Below, piece by piece: positions 1 through 6,443 of a stretch of DNA of 6,443 nucleotides (position 1 is the stretch's first letter; the number at the start of each line of letters is the position of its first letter). The translations under genes and the position numbers were made by a program. Under the pieces are notes generated by a model. It saw only the letters and a list, made by a program, of their open reading frames with translations. It had not been told where the DNA came from and ran no database searches. Source of the DNA: an uncultured Actinomycetes bacterium (GTDB lineage: Bacteria; Actinomycetota; Thermoleophilia; Solirubrobacterales; Thermoleophilaceae); assembly GCA_946481495.1 (NCBI GenBank), contig CAMLNW010000167.1, positions 1 through 6,443 of the forward strand. The letters are read 5' to 3'.

Positions 1-54
1 TGCCGCTAGCGACAGGCCTTCAGCGAGCATCTCTTCGAGCAGAGCGCGATCCAT
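1..54 (-). CDS. Start of a small gene, possibly an HTH DNA-binding protein (partial)
   Basis: An open frame starts at ATG 54 (or the in-frame ATG at 63) and runs off the left edge. From ATG 54 the visible product is 18 residues, MDRALLEEMLAEGLSLAA. This resembles the first helix of small helix-turn-helix proteins, in which an acidic helix is followed by a 'GLS..AIG' type turn, as I recall from Thermoleophilia genomes; too little is visible to prove it. The upstream ATG at 63 would add MHG. Neither start has a clear Shine-Dalgarno sequence. The rpoD stop is only 34-43 bases upstream, with no terminator-like hairpin between, so the gene may be a tail member of the same transcript. Function is unassigned; the HTH idea is an inference. 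Confidence 0.4.
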   Translation of the reverse strand, partial: MDRALLEEMLAEGLSLAA

Positions 55-97
55 GCCATGCATATTTGCAGGCCGATCGGACGGACTATCCGCTATG

Positions 98-1087
98 TCA
101 GGATGGATCGTCGGTGGTGCCCTCGAGGGCACCGGCGCGGCCGGAGTCGCGGAGCATGTGGAGGGTTTGGACCTCGATCTGGCGGACGCGCTCGCGGGTG
201 AGGCCGACCTCCTTGCCGATCTCCTCGAGCGTCAGCGGGCCTTTGTCGCCGAGGCCGTAGCGGAGCTCGATCACGGCGCGCTCGCGCGCCGGCAGGCTGT
301 CGAGCACGGCCTGGACGTCGAAGTCGCGCAGCTGGCGGGCGACGACCTCGAGTGGCCGGTCTCCGGCGTCGTCGGCGATGAAGTCGGCCAGCTCGGCGCT
401 CTCCTCGCCGCTGCCGACCGGCGACTCGAGCGAGACGGGCTCCTGGCCGAGCTTCAGCAACTGCTCGACCTTGTCCTCGGGCAGCTCGAGCTTGGCGCCG
501 ATCTCGGCCGGGGTCGGGTCGCGCTCGAGCGCCTGGGCGAGCTGGCGCCGCGTCGCCTGGACCTTGTTCATCCGCTCGACCATGTGCACCGGGATGCGGA
601 TCGTGCGCGACTGATCGGCGAGCGCGCGCGTCATCGCCTGGCGGATCCACCAGGTCGCGTAGGTCGAGAACTTGAAGCCGCGCCGCCAGTCGAACTTCTC
701 GACACCGCGGATCAGGCCCATGTTGCCCTCTTGGATCAGGTCGAGCAGGGTCAGGCCACGGCCCTGGTAGCGCTTTGCGATCGAGACCACCAAGCGCAGA
801 TTGGCCTCGATCAGCGCGTTCTTCGCCGACATGTCGTTCTGCTCGATCCGCCGCGCGAGCCGGACCTCGTCCTCGCGCGTCAGCAGCGGGACGCGGCCGA
901 TCCGCTGGAGATAGAGCCGCACCGCGTCTTCGGTACCGCCGACGGGCGGCGCGGCGGGGACTCCGGCGGTGACGACACCGCCCTCGTGGAACTCGTCGTA
1001 GGCGTCCTCCTCCTCGCCGTCGACGACGACGTCGGGCTCGTCGATGGCAGCCTCGTCCTTGGGCGCGTCGCCGGCTGCGGCGGTCAT
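98..1087 (-). CDS. rpoD: Primary (housekeeping) RNA polymerase sigma factor, sigma-70 family
   Basis: This protein of 329 residues directs RNA polymerase core to housekeeping promoters. Region 1.2 (about 52-82, with [17 protein letters not shown]) is followed by region 2 (about 87-170), which holds the core-binding [10 protein letters not shown] and [18 protein letters not shown] and the -10-reading [11 protein letters not shown]; this is near-identical to group 1 sigmas. Region 3 is at about 170-245, including the 3.2 finger (PVSLESPVG, then LADFIADD). Region 4 (about 260-315) has [16 protein letters not shown] and the -35 recognition helix TRERVRQIE (297-305). Region 1.1 is absent; an acidic, low-complexity leader of about 50 residues takes its place. 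The tail after the recognition helix ([12 protein letters not shown]) departs from the usual EAKALRKLRHPSR. The ATG overlaps the dnaG stop (ATGA) and has a strong upstream GGGGGAGG, so translational coupling is likely. The linkage to dnaG supports a primary rather than alternative sigma. The name sigA would also fit. Confidence 0.96.
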   Translation of the reverse strand: MTAAAGDAPKDEAAIDEPDVVVDGEEEDAYDEFHEGGVVTAGVPAAPPVGGTEDAVRLYLQRIGRVPLLTREDEVRLARRIEQNDMSAKNALIEANLRLVVSIAKRYQGRGLTLLDLIQEGNMGLIRGVEKFDWRRGFKFSTYATWWIRQAMTRALADQSRTIRIPVHMVERMNKVQATRRQLAQALERDPTPAEIGAKLELPEDKVEQLLKLGQEPVSLESPVGSGEESAELADFIADDAGDRPLEVVARQLRDFDVQAVLDSLPARERAVIELRYGLGDKGPLTLEEIGKEVGLTRERVRQIEVQTLHMLRDSGRAGALEGTTDDPS

Positions 1088-2937
1088 GAGACCTCCCCCA
1101 TCACCGCGTCCATGTCACGCCGCACCTGCTGGCGTGCACCTGCAAGCTCGGTCTGCCGTCCCAGATCGCCGTCCTGGCGGGCGTGGCGAATCTCGCGGTC
1201 GATCCGGCGCAGCTCGAGCGCCAGGAAGCTCATTCGCAGCAGCGGCGCTTCAGCCGGCTCGCCCTCCTCGGCGCGCAGGGCGATGCCCGCCACCAGTGCG
1301 GCGAGCTCGCCGTCCTCGGGATCGAGCTCAGCCAGCGGGTCGTCGAAGTGGTCGAGCAGGTGCACGCGGACCCGCTGCAGGACAGCGGACGAGAGGTGCT
1401 CGGGCGTGAGCTGCTCGAGATAGTCGCGTCCGGAAGGCCCGGACGCGAGGCAGAGCGCGAGGAAGATCCGCTCGGCCTCGAGTCCCGCCGAGCCCGGTCC
1501 GGCCGATGGGGCAGCCGCCGCTGCTGGTGACCGCTCTGGGCCGGGATCGCCTGCCAACTCCGGGCCCGGGTCGCCATAGGCCGGCGGACCAGCTGTGGCC
1601 GCCACAGCCTGCGCTGGCCGGCGCGGCGCGTTGGCGACCGCCGTCACAACGTAGTCGGTCGGAACGTCGAGCCGATCGGCGACCAGCTGCACGAGATGGT
1701 CGCGCCGGGCGCTCTGGACCGGGGTCTCGGCGATCAGCTCGCGCGCCTGGCCGAGCGCGCGGTCGCGCCCCTCGGGAGTTCCGAGCTGGGCGTCGGCCAA
1801 GACCCGCCGAACGGCGAACTCGACGACCGACAGCGCGCCCTCGAGCTTCCCGACGATCGCGTCGGCACCCTCGGCGGCGACGAGCTCGGCCGGATCCACT
1901 CCTTCGGGCATCTGCACGACGCGCAGCTCGACGTCGCGCTGCTCGGCCAGCTCGGCGGCGCGCAGCATTGCCTGTTGACCCGAGCTGTCGGCGTCCAGCG
2001 CGAGGTAGACGACACCCTCCGCGCCGGCGGCGCGCGCCAGCTCGGCGAGCTGATGCTCGGTCAGCGCCGTGCCCATGATCGCCACCGTCTCAACGACCCC
2101 CGCCTGATGCAGCGCGAGCACGTCGGTGTAGCCCTCCACGACCACCAGCCGACCCGACTTGGCGGCCGCGACGCGCGCCTTGTCGATGCCGAACAGCTGA
2201 CGACCCTTGTGGTAGATCTCGTTCTCCGAGGTGTTGATGTACTTGGCTGGCTCGTCGGCGCGCATCGTGCGCGCACCGAAGCCGAGTACCCGTCCACGGG
2301 CATCCGCAAGCGGGAACATGATCCGCTCGCGGAAACGGTCGACGCCGCCCTTGCCCGAACGCTTCTGCTGCGCCAGCCCAGCGGCTATCAGCTCCTCGAA
2401 CGCGAACCCGTCGCGCTGCGCGCCGGTGAGCAGCTTGTCCCAGCCGCTCGGCGCCCAGCCGACACGGAACGCGCGCAGCGTCTCCTCCGACAGGCCACGG
2501 CCGGCCAGGTAGTCGCGCGCCGCGCGTGCGTCGTCCGAAGCCCATAGGTACTTCTCGTAGAACGCGGTCGTCCGCTCCAACAGTGCGAGCAGCCGCCCAC
2601 GGCGCTTGCGACGCTCCTCCTCGGCCGGATCCTCGCGCTCGCGCTTGAGCTCGATGTTGTAGCGCTCGGCGAGCAGCTCGACCGCCTCGCCGAAGTCGAG
2701 CGCCTCGGTCTCGCGTATGAAGCCGATCGCGTCGCCCCCCACGCCGCAGCCGAAGCAGTGGTAGAGCCCCTGGTCGGCGTTGACCGAAAACGACGGCGTG
2801 CGCTCGTCGTGGAACGGGCAGAGCCCGACCCAGCGCGAGCCGACGCGGCGCAGGTCGGTGCGGCCGCCGACGAGATCGACCATGTCGACCGCCTCGCGCA
2901 GCCGCTCGATCGAGTCCTGGGTGTAGCGCGCGGGCAC
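1084..2937 (-). CDS. dnaG: DNA primase DnaG
   Basis: This 617-residue protein is the replicative primase that makes RNA primers at the fork with the DnaB helicase. The N-terminal zinc-binding domain shows C40-x2-H43 ([11 protein letters not shown]) and C61-x2-C64 ([11 protein letters not shown]), the CHC2-type finger. The RNA polymerase core follows, with [18 protein letters not shown] at about 233-250. The TOPRIM catalytic site has EGYTD (268-272), the metal-binding D315-A-D317 followed by SSG, and GVDPAEL (347-352). An Ala/Pro/Gly-rich linker (about 437-486) leads to a helical C-terminal domain (about 487-617) that should bind DnaB. Length is typical for the family. The start is GTG: it sits on the last base of the dgt stop (TAGTG), has GGAGGG 9 nt upstream, and the zinc domain begins at the expected distance. 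The stop is inside the rpoD start (ATGA). All key residues are present. Confidence 0.97.
   Translation of the reverse strand: MPARYTQDSIERLREAVDMVDLVGGRTDLRRVGSRWVGLCPFHDERTPSFSVNADQGLYHCFGCGVGGDAIGFIRETEALDFGEAVELLAERYNIELKREREDPAEEERRKRRGRLLALLERTTAFYEKYLWASDDARAARDYLAGRGLSEETLRAFRVGWAPSGWDKLLTGAQRDGFAFEELIAAGLAQQKRSGKGGVDRFRERIMFPLADARGRVLGFGARTMRADEPAKYINTSENEIYHKGRQLFGIDKARVAAAKSGRLVVVEGYTDVLALHQAGVVETVAIMGTALTEHQLAELARAAGAEGVVYLALDADSSGQQAMLRAAELAEQRDVELRVVQMPEGVDPAELVAAEGADAIVGKLEGALSVVEFAVRRVLADAQLGTPEGRDRALGQARELIAETPVQSARRDHLVQLVADRLDVPTDYVVTAVANAPRRPAQAVAATAGPPAYGDPGPELAGDPGPERSPAAAAAPSAGPGSAGLEAERIFLALCLASGPSGRDYLEQLTPEHLSSAVLQRVRVHLLDHFDDPLAELDPEDGELAALVAGIALRAEEGEPAEAPLLRMSFLALELRRIDREIRHARQDGDLGRQTELAGARQQVRRDMDAVMGEVS
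1092..1099 (-). promoter_or_regulatory. Shine-Dalgarno of rpoD
   Basis: GGGGGAGG within the last codons of dnaG (MGEVS), 4 nt before ATG 1087. Spacing is a little short for the GGAGG part and about 6 nt for GGGGGA. It supports the ATG that overlaps the dnaG stop. Confidence 0.75.
1534..1575 (-). repeat. dnaG: Short tandem repeat in the DnaG linker
   Basis: The linker between the primase catalytic core and the helicase-binding domain contains GDPGPE twice (residues 455-460 and 463-468), separated by LA. At DNA level the units are similar but not identical. The surrounding stretch is Ala/Pro/Gly-rich and probably a flexible tether. Confidence 0.7.
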
Positions 2938-3953
2938 TAGTAGTAGCCCTCCGGCAGCTCCAGCTCGGCGAGCGCGCGGATCGCGAAGCGGTCGGTCATA
3001 CCGGCGAGGTAGTCGACGACGCGCTCGTGGTCGGCGGCGTCGGGCACCACCGCGGGCGGCAGCTCGACCGAGTAGTGGTCAAACAGCCGCTTCAGCAGCC
3101 GCTCGATCCGCGGCCGCTCGCGTTGCGCGTCGGCGGCCAGGTAGACGCGGTCGAACATGAACTTGCGCAGACGTAGCATCGCGCCGCCGACCTCGTCGCC
3201 CTGGACGATGTCGTCACCGGCCTCAGCGGAGCGGTCGATCAGGTCACGGACGAGCGTCTCGATCCGCTCGGAGCCGGTCTCACCAAGCGCCGTTATCTCC
3301 GCGCGGGGCAGATCGTCACGGCCGATCACCCCGGCGCGCAGCGCGTCGTCGATGTCGTGGTTGATGTAGGCGACGCGGTCGACGACGCGGACGATCCGTC
3401 CCTCGAGCGTCTGCGCCTTGTCCGGTCCCGTGTGGTTGAGGATCCCGTCGCGCACCTGCTCGGTCAGGTTGAGTCCCCGCCCGTCGCGCTCGAGCCGTTC
3501 GACGACGCGCAGCGAGTGCTCGTTGTGGCGGAAGCGGACGCCGTAACGCTCTTGCAGGCACTCGTCGAGCACGCGCTCGCCGATGTGGCCGAACGGCGGA
3601 TGACCGAGGTCGTGACCGAGCCCGATCGCCTCGGTCAGATCCTCGTTGAGCCCGAGCGCACGGGCGACGTTGCGAGCGATCCCGCAGGTCTCGAGCGTGT
3701 GGGTCAAGCGCGTGCGGTAGTGGTCGCCCTCCGGGGCGATGAAGACCTGTGTCTTGTGCTTGAGCCGGCGGAACGCCTTGCAGTGGACGATCCGGTCGCG
3801 GTCGCGCTGGAACGGCGTGCGGTGAGCGGCGTCCGGCTCCGGCTCGGCGCGCAGGGCCGGATAGGAGCGCGTGGCCGAGGGCGCGAGCCGCTCCTCCTCG
3901 AAGCTCGCGATCTGCTCAGCGAAGCTCGTCAAGTCGCTCTGCCCGATCACCAC
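2937..3953 (-). CDS. dgt: Deoxyguanosinetriphosphate triphosphohydrolase-like HD-domain protein
   Basis: A protein of about 338 residues in the dGTPase branch of the HD phosphohydrolases, which cleave dNTPs to deoxynucleoside and tripolyphosphate and so affect nucleotide pools. The family opening RTPFQRDRDRIVHCKAFRRL (45-64) and KTQVF (67-71) is followed by the HD metal site: H85 in RLTHTLE, H114-D115 in GLGHDLGHPPFGH, and D192 in VVDRVAYINHD. The C-terminal DYLAGMTDRFA (314-324) is also typical. Substrate preference cannot be read from sequence; homologues vary. The frame stays open far upstream inside the aldehyde dehydrogenase gene, but family similarity begins only near the LAPSATRSY segment, so I place the start at the tandem GTG GTG (3953 or 3950). 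That gives a weak GGGA about 11 nt upstream and a 38-nt overlap with the preceding gene. The stop shares one base with the dnaG start. The product is certain; the exact start is less so. Confidence 0.93.
   Translation of the reverse strand: MVIGQSDLTSFAEQIASFEEERLAPSATRSYPALRAEPEPDAAHRTPFQRDRDRIVHCKAFRRLKHKTQVFIAPEGDHYRTRLTHTLETCGIARNVARALGLNEDLTEAIGLGHDLGHPPFGHIGERVLDECLQERYGVRFRHNEHSLRVVERLERDGRGLNLTEQVRDGILNHTGPDKAQTLEGRIVRVVDRVAYINHDIDDALRAGVIGRDDLPRAEITALGETGSERIETLVRDLIDRSAEAGDDIVQGDEVGGAMLRLRKFMFDRVYLAADAQRERPRIERLLKRLFDHYSVELPPAVVPDAADHERVVDYLAGMTDRFAIRALAELELPEGYY
2947..2952 (-). promoter_or_regulatory. Shine-Dalgarno of dnaG
   Basis: GGAGGG, 9 nt before GTG 2937, lies inside the last codons of dgt (PEGYY). 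It supports the GTG start that shares a base with the dgt stop codon. Confidence 0.75.
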
Positions 3954-5391
3954 CGTTCGATTGTCCCAGGCCACCGGACGAACGCGGCCCACCAGCCAGC
4001 CGCTCGGACGGCTTGCCGGTCGGAACGCCTCTGAGGTATGCCGTCTTGCGCCGCGAGAACGCATCGGGACCCGGAACTCCGAGCCAGCTACCGAAGCCAC
4101 TGTCCTTCCCGCCACCGAACGGCGCCGCCGGACTGAGCACGTCGAGGAAGCTGTTGACCCATACGAGGCCAGCGTCGAGCTCGCGCACGAAGCGAATCGC
4201 GCGGTCGATGTCAGCGGTCCACACACCGGCAGCAAGGCCATAGCGCGACGTGTTCGCTTTTGCGAGAGCGTCGTCGTCATCGTCGAAGGCATTGACGGCG
4301 AGTACTGGGCCGAATACCTCGTCGCGCCAGACCTCCATCGTCTCGGTGACGCCGTCGAGCAGCGTCGGCGGGAAGAAGAAGCCGTGCTCGGGAGCATCCG
4401 CTTGCGCGTTGACGCGGGCGCCCTCGGCGACCGCACGCTCGACGAAGCCCGCAACGCGATCGCGGTGGACCGCACTCACCATCGGCCCTATCTCGGTGGC
4501 CAGATCGGCGGCGTTGCCGACTCGCAGACCGCGGATCCGCTTCGCCGCGAGCTCGACGAACTCGTCGAGGATCGACCGCTCGACCAAGATCCGGGCGCCG
4601 GTGCAGCACTCTTGACCGCCGTTGGTCAGTGCGCCGCGCAAGATCGGATCGAGCGCTGTCTTGATGTCGATGTCGGCGAAGACGATGTTCGGGCTCTTGC
4701 CGCCGGTATCGATCGCGCTCGGGGTTCCGTTCGTCGCAAGCGCTCGCAGTACCGACCGGCTCGTCTCGATCGACCCGGTGAAGATCAGCTTGTCGATCCC
4801 CGGATGCTTGGAGAGCGCCGCGCCGGTCCGGTCACCGCCGGTGACGACGCCGACGCAGCCGGCGGGCACACCGGCCTCTACCGCGATCTGCGCCAGCTCG
4901 AGCGTGGCCAACGGAGCCTCCTGGTCTGGCTTGGTCACAACGGCACAGCCGGCGGCCAGCGCAGGCCCGATGGTCACGGCCGCGATCACGAGCGCCGAGT
5001 TCCACGAGGTGATCGAGCCAACCACGCCGATCGGCTCGAGCAGGGTGTAACAAAGCGTTCCGTGCTCGGACAGCGGGATCTGCTCACCGTGTGCTCGCGC
5101 CGCATGCGCCGAGGAGAAGTGAAACACCTCAGCAGCAAAGTCGATGTCATCGCGGCTGGCGATGAGCGTCTTGCCGGTGTCTTCGCTCTCGAGCCGGGCG
5201 AGGCTCTCCTTGCGCTCCAGGATCAGATCGCCGATCCGGTGCAACGCGCGCTCACGCTCGTACGGCGCCAGCGCCCACCAATCGCGCTGCGCGGCGCGCG
5301 CCGACACGACGGCGGCGTCGACGTCATCCGCGCTGCCATCCGGCACCTCGGTGATCGGCTCACCTAGGCTCGGATTCCAGACCGTGATCAT
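3916..5391 (-). CDS. Aldehyde dehydrogenase (NAD(P)+-dependent superfamily), active-site variant
   Basis: A 491-residue cytosolic aldehyde dehydrogenase expected to oxidise an aldehyde to a carboxylic acid with NAD(P)+. Landmarks in order: the WNP opening at 5-7, which lacks about 20 residues found before it in many family members (short forms exist); W130-N131 (oxyanion Asn); K154 in TKPD (cofactor binding); FTGSIETSR at 204-212; IDTGGKSPN at 227-235; GGQECCTG at 258-265 with nucleophile C262; E358 in DEVFGP; and PFGGGKDSGFG near 424-434. The general-base Glu of the usual ELGGKSP motif is Asp (D228), and the Gly of GSxxxGR is Ser (S211). After the usual end (RRKTAYLRG) comes a Gly/Ser/Arg-rich tail of about 32 residues reading into dgt. 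The ATG has a perfect AGGAGGAG 6 nt upstream. Substrate unknown; the preceding isomerase-like gene suggests organic-acid or dicarboxylate catabolism (inference). Confidence 0.93.
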   Translation of the reverse strand: MITVWNPSLGEPITEVPDGSADDVDAAVVSARAAQRDWWALAPYERERALHRIGDLILERKESLARLESEDTGKTLIASRDDIDFAAEVFHFSSAHAARAHGEQIPLSEHGTLCYTLLEPIGVVGSITSWNSALVIAAVTIGPALAAGCAVVTKPDQEAPLATLELAQIAVEAGVPAGCVGVVTGGDRTGAALSKHPGIDKLIFTGSIETSRSVLRALATNGTPSAIDTGGKSPNIVFADIDIKTALDPILRGALTNGGQECCTGARILVERSILDEFVELAAKRIRGLRVGNAADLATEIGPMVSAVHRDRVAGFVERAVAEGARVNAQADAPEHGFFFPPTLLDGVTETMEVWRDEVFGPVLAVNAFDDDDDALAKANTSRYGLAAGVWTADIDRAIRFVRELDAGLVWVNSFLDVLSPAAPFGGGKDSGFGSWLGVPGPDAFSRRKTAYLRGVPTGKPSERLAGGPRSSGGLGQSNGGDRAERLDELR

Positions 5392-5397
5392 CGCTGT

Positions 5398-5405
5398 CTC
5401 CTCCT
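5398..5405 (-). promoter_or_regulatory. Shine-Dalgarno of the aldehyde dehydrogenase
   Basis: AGGAGGAG on the minus strand, ending 6 nt before ATG 5391. It overlaps the TAG stop of the preceding isomerase-like gene (CTAGGAGGAG), which suggests translational reinitiation or coupling. It fixes the short N-terminus of the dehydrogenase as the real start. Confidence 0.85.
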
Positions 5406-6141
5406 AGTTGGCGCCGCTACGAGTGATACCGCGCGCCGCACGCCCGCGCAACGCTCCAAACGATTCGACGTCCGTCGACATTCCCACGAGTTGGAACGCA
5501 TGCCAGAGCGTGACCTGATTCGCGACGAACAAAGGCGTGGGCAACCGAGGGGCCAGCTCGCGATGCAACTCCATTCCCCATACAGCCGTGTCCGGGATGA
5601 CGATCGGCAGGCCATCTCCTACCGCCGCCAAAGCCGAATCGAAGTCGCTCGCGCGCAGCTCCTCCGAGGCCGTTCCCGACGGGCAGTCCATATGAACGGC
5701 GTCCGCGACTTCGACGCCCCACTCGCGCAGGAAGCCGACGAAGCGCATCGTCGCCGGCTCGGGATATGGCCCGACTACCGCGACCTCCTCGATGTCGAGA
5801 GCGACCAGTGCCTCGGCGAAGGCGAGCGACGCGCTCGTCGCGGGCACGCCGGCAACAGCCTCGATCGCCGCGACCTGCTCGAGCGCCCGTGCCCTGCCGT
5901 CGACGAAGGAGCCGCTGGTGCATGCCCACACGACGACGTCGGGCCGCCAGCGCAGCATGCGCTCGACTCCGGCGCGCAGCACGTCGTCACCGCCGGTCGC
6001 ACGTAGCGCCGGGATCGCGTGACTGTCCTCCGCCGCCGTGATCACCTGCCAGTGGAGGGCGTCCTCCCGTGCCGCGGAGATCGTGTCCCCGAGCTCGCCG
6101 GGAAGCTCGCGATAAGGGGCCAGCAGTCCGATCCGGTACAC
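5404..6141 (-). CDS. Maleate isomerase / arylmalonate decarboxylase family protein (Asp/Glu racemase superfamily)
   Basis: A 245-residue protein with the two-lobed fold typical of maleate cis-trans isomerases, arylmalonate decarboxylases and Asp/Glu/hydantoin racemases. Visible motifs are the start RIGLLAPYRELPGE, VVVWACTSGSF (70-79) with the first catalytic Cys at 74, VPATSASLAFAEAL (99-112), EVAVVGPYPEPAT (119-131) opening the second lobe, and FVANQVTLWHAFQL (205-218). Maleate isomerases have a second catalytic Cys in a segment like 'SCTNLRT'; here that segment reads VIPDTAVWGME (181-191), with Asp184 in its place. The reaction may therefore not be a classical two-Cys isomerisation. The start is GTG at 6141, four bases after the ABC gene stop, with GGAAA upstream. 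The TAG stop lies in the Shine-Dalgarno of the aldehyde dehydrogenase, so the three genes look like one operon. Family confident; substrate and reaction not. Confidence 0.85.
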   Translation of the reverse strand: MYRIGLLAPYRELPGELGDTISAAREDALHWQVITAAEDSHAIPALRATGGDDVLRAGVERMLRWRPDVVVWACTSGSFVDGRARALEQVAAIEAVAGVPATSASLAFAEALVALDIEEVAVVGPYPEPATMRFVGFLREWGVEVADAVHMDCPSGTASEELRASDFDSALAAVGDGLPIVIPDTAVWGMELHRELAPRLPTPLFVANQVTLWHAFQLVGMSTDVESFGALRGRAARGITRSGAN

Positions 6142-6145
6142 GCGA

Positions 6146-6443
6146 CTAGTTTCCGATCACGGCATTCGCCGCGCCGTCCGAGATCGGCGCCCGTGTCAGA
6201 GCATCGCCACTGTCACGATCGAAGAACTCGAGCCGCGCCGGGTCAACGACAAGTGCCACGTTGTCGCCCGCCGCCGCCGTTTGCGCGGTCGCGAATCGTC
6301 CGCTGAGGCTGCCCCTTCCGTGGCCGGCTGCGTCCCAGGCGGGCAGCGCGCCGCCACCGTCGTCGCCTTTGGGAGCGGCTGCCTCGACGTCGACGTGGAC
6401 CAGCGACTCGGACCCGAGCAACTCGACGAGCTGGACGAACTCG
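6146..6443 (-). CDS. ABC transporter ATP-binding protein, C-terminal TOBE/OB domain (partial, MalK/UgpC type)
   Basis: Only the last 98 codons are in the window; the ATPase domain lies beyond the right edge. The first complete codon is at 6442. The visible part matches the regulatory OB-fold (TOBE) tail of importer ATPases of the MalK/UgpC/MsiK type: VELLGSESLVHVDV at the start, then GDNVALVVDPARLEFFD and SGDAL, resembling the family ending 'G..V.L..DP..LH.FD..TG.AL'. A TTG at 6421 could be read as a start, but it sits inside this conserved segment and is internal. The insertion AAPKGDDGGGALPAWDAAGHG between the OB strands is Gly/Ala-rich. Such ATPases usually energise uptake of sugars, glycerol phosphate or polyamines. 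The solute here cannot be told. The stop is 4 nt before the next gene, supporting co-transcription with the two enzymes downstream. Confidence 0.85.
   Translation of the reverse strand, partial: EFVQLVELLGSESLVHVDVEAAAPKGDDGGGALPAWDAAGHGRGSLSGRFATAQTAAAGDNVALVVDPARLEFFDRDSGDALTRAPISDGAANAVIGN

Larger units (their letters stand above)
98..6443 (-). other. Probable continuous transcription unit: transport/catabolic cassette running into dgt-dnaG-rpoD
   Basis: Six genes face the same way. Junctions in order are a 4-nt gap, a 12-nt gap, a 38-nt overlap, a 1-nt overlap and a 4-nt overlap. No hairpin followed by a T-run is seen at any junction. I found no convincing -35/-10 pair just ahead of dgt, though an internal promoter inside the aldehyde dehydrogenase gene is likely, since primase and sigma must be expressed constantly. 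Co-transcription is inferred from spacing only. Confidence 0.55.

Noticed and set aside
64..97. A possible rpoD terminator, from the palindromic CCGATCGG and TGCATATTTGCA
   Set aside because: The arms are only 4-5 bp and there is no T-run after either on the minus strand, so this does not look like an intrinsic terminator.
53..1423. A 456-codon open frame on the plus strand opposite rpoD and the end of dnaG
   Set aside because: It mirrors the codon positions of GC-rich rpoD and dnaG. The translation is low-complexity (Leu/Asp/Arg/Ala-rich) with no family motifs, and the opposite strand encodes unmistakable proteins.
3953..3990. A possible dgt promoter with a GACAAT -10-like hexamer near 3960-3965
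   Set aside because: No -35-like hexamer lies at 16-19 bp, and the hexamer is only a weak match very close to the start codon.
3954..4475. A 174-codon upstream extension of dgt (512-residue version)
   Set aside because: The extra part is Arg/Ser-rich, lacks family similarity and lies wholly inside the aldehyde dehydrogenase gene in another frame. dGTPases of this type begin close to the GTG codons at 3953/3950.
3871..5367. A 498-codon open frame on the plus strand opposite the aldehyde dehydrogenase
   Set aside because: It is antisense to a clear dehydrogenase with all its motifs in order. The product shows no domain, and long antisense frames are expected at this GC content.
6146..6421. 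A free-standing 91-residue protein starting at TTG 6421
   Set aside because: The frame is open to the window edge and the residues before the TTG (VQLVE) continue the OB-domain motif, so this is the tail of a larger ABC ATPase.
1..6443. A mobile element, phage, CRISPR or defence system
   Set aside because: No transposase, integrase, long inverted or direct repeats, spacer array or defence-type domain was seen. The visible genes are housekeeping, metabolism and transport.

Overview
The window is GC-rich bacterial DNA, and every gene I can support is on the minus strand. Read right to left it is almost wall-to-wall coding, with intergenic gaps of at most a few dozen bases. The order is: end of an ABC-transporter ATPase (6443-6146), a maleate isomerase/arylmalonate decarboxylase-type protein (6141-5404), an aldehyde dehydrogenase (5391-3916), a dGTPase-family HD hydrolase (3953-2937), DNA primase DnaG (2937-1084), the primary sigma factor RpoD (1087-98), and the first 18-21 codons of a further gene running off the left edge (about 54-1).

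The core is a macromolecular-synthesis block, dgt-dnaG-rpoD, with the genes fused at their ends: dgt and dnaG share one base (TAGTG), and dnaG and rpoD share four (ATGA). High GC, GTG starts, this gene order and a short sigma factor without region 1.1 suggest an actinobacterial lineage, most likely Thermoleophilia (Solirubrobacterales/Gaiellales relatives). That placement is an inference from memory, not a search result. The three genes cover DNA precursor control, replication priming and housekeeping transcription.

Upstream lies a small accessory or catabolic cassette: a sugar-type ABC ATPase, an Asp/Glu-racemase-superfamily enzyme and an aldehyde dehydrogenase. They are spaced 4 and 12 nt apart and are probably co-transcribed. 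The cassette runs straight into the housekeeping block, because the aldehyde dehydrogenase overlaps the best dgt start by 38 nt and no promoter is evident between them. Both enzymes differ from their families at catalytic positions: the dehydrogenase has Asp for the general-base Glu, and the isomerase-like protein has Asp for the second Cys. These two substitutions and the odd operon junction are the main points of interest.

I found no tRNA, rRNA, CRISPR array, insertion sequence or convincing intrinsic terminator. No stretch over 300 bases is without a gene.
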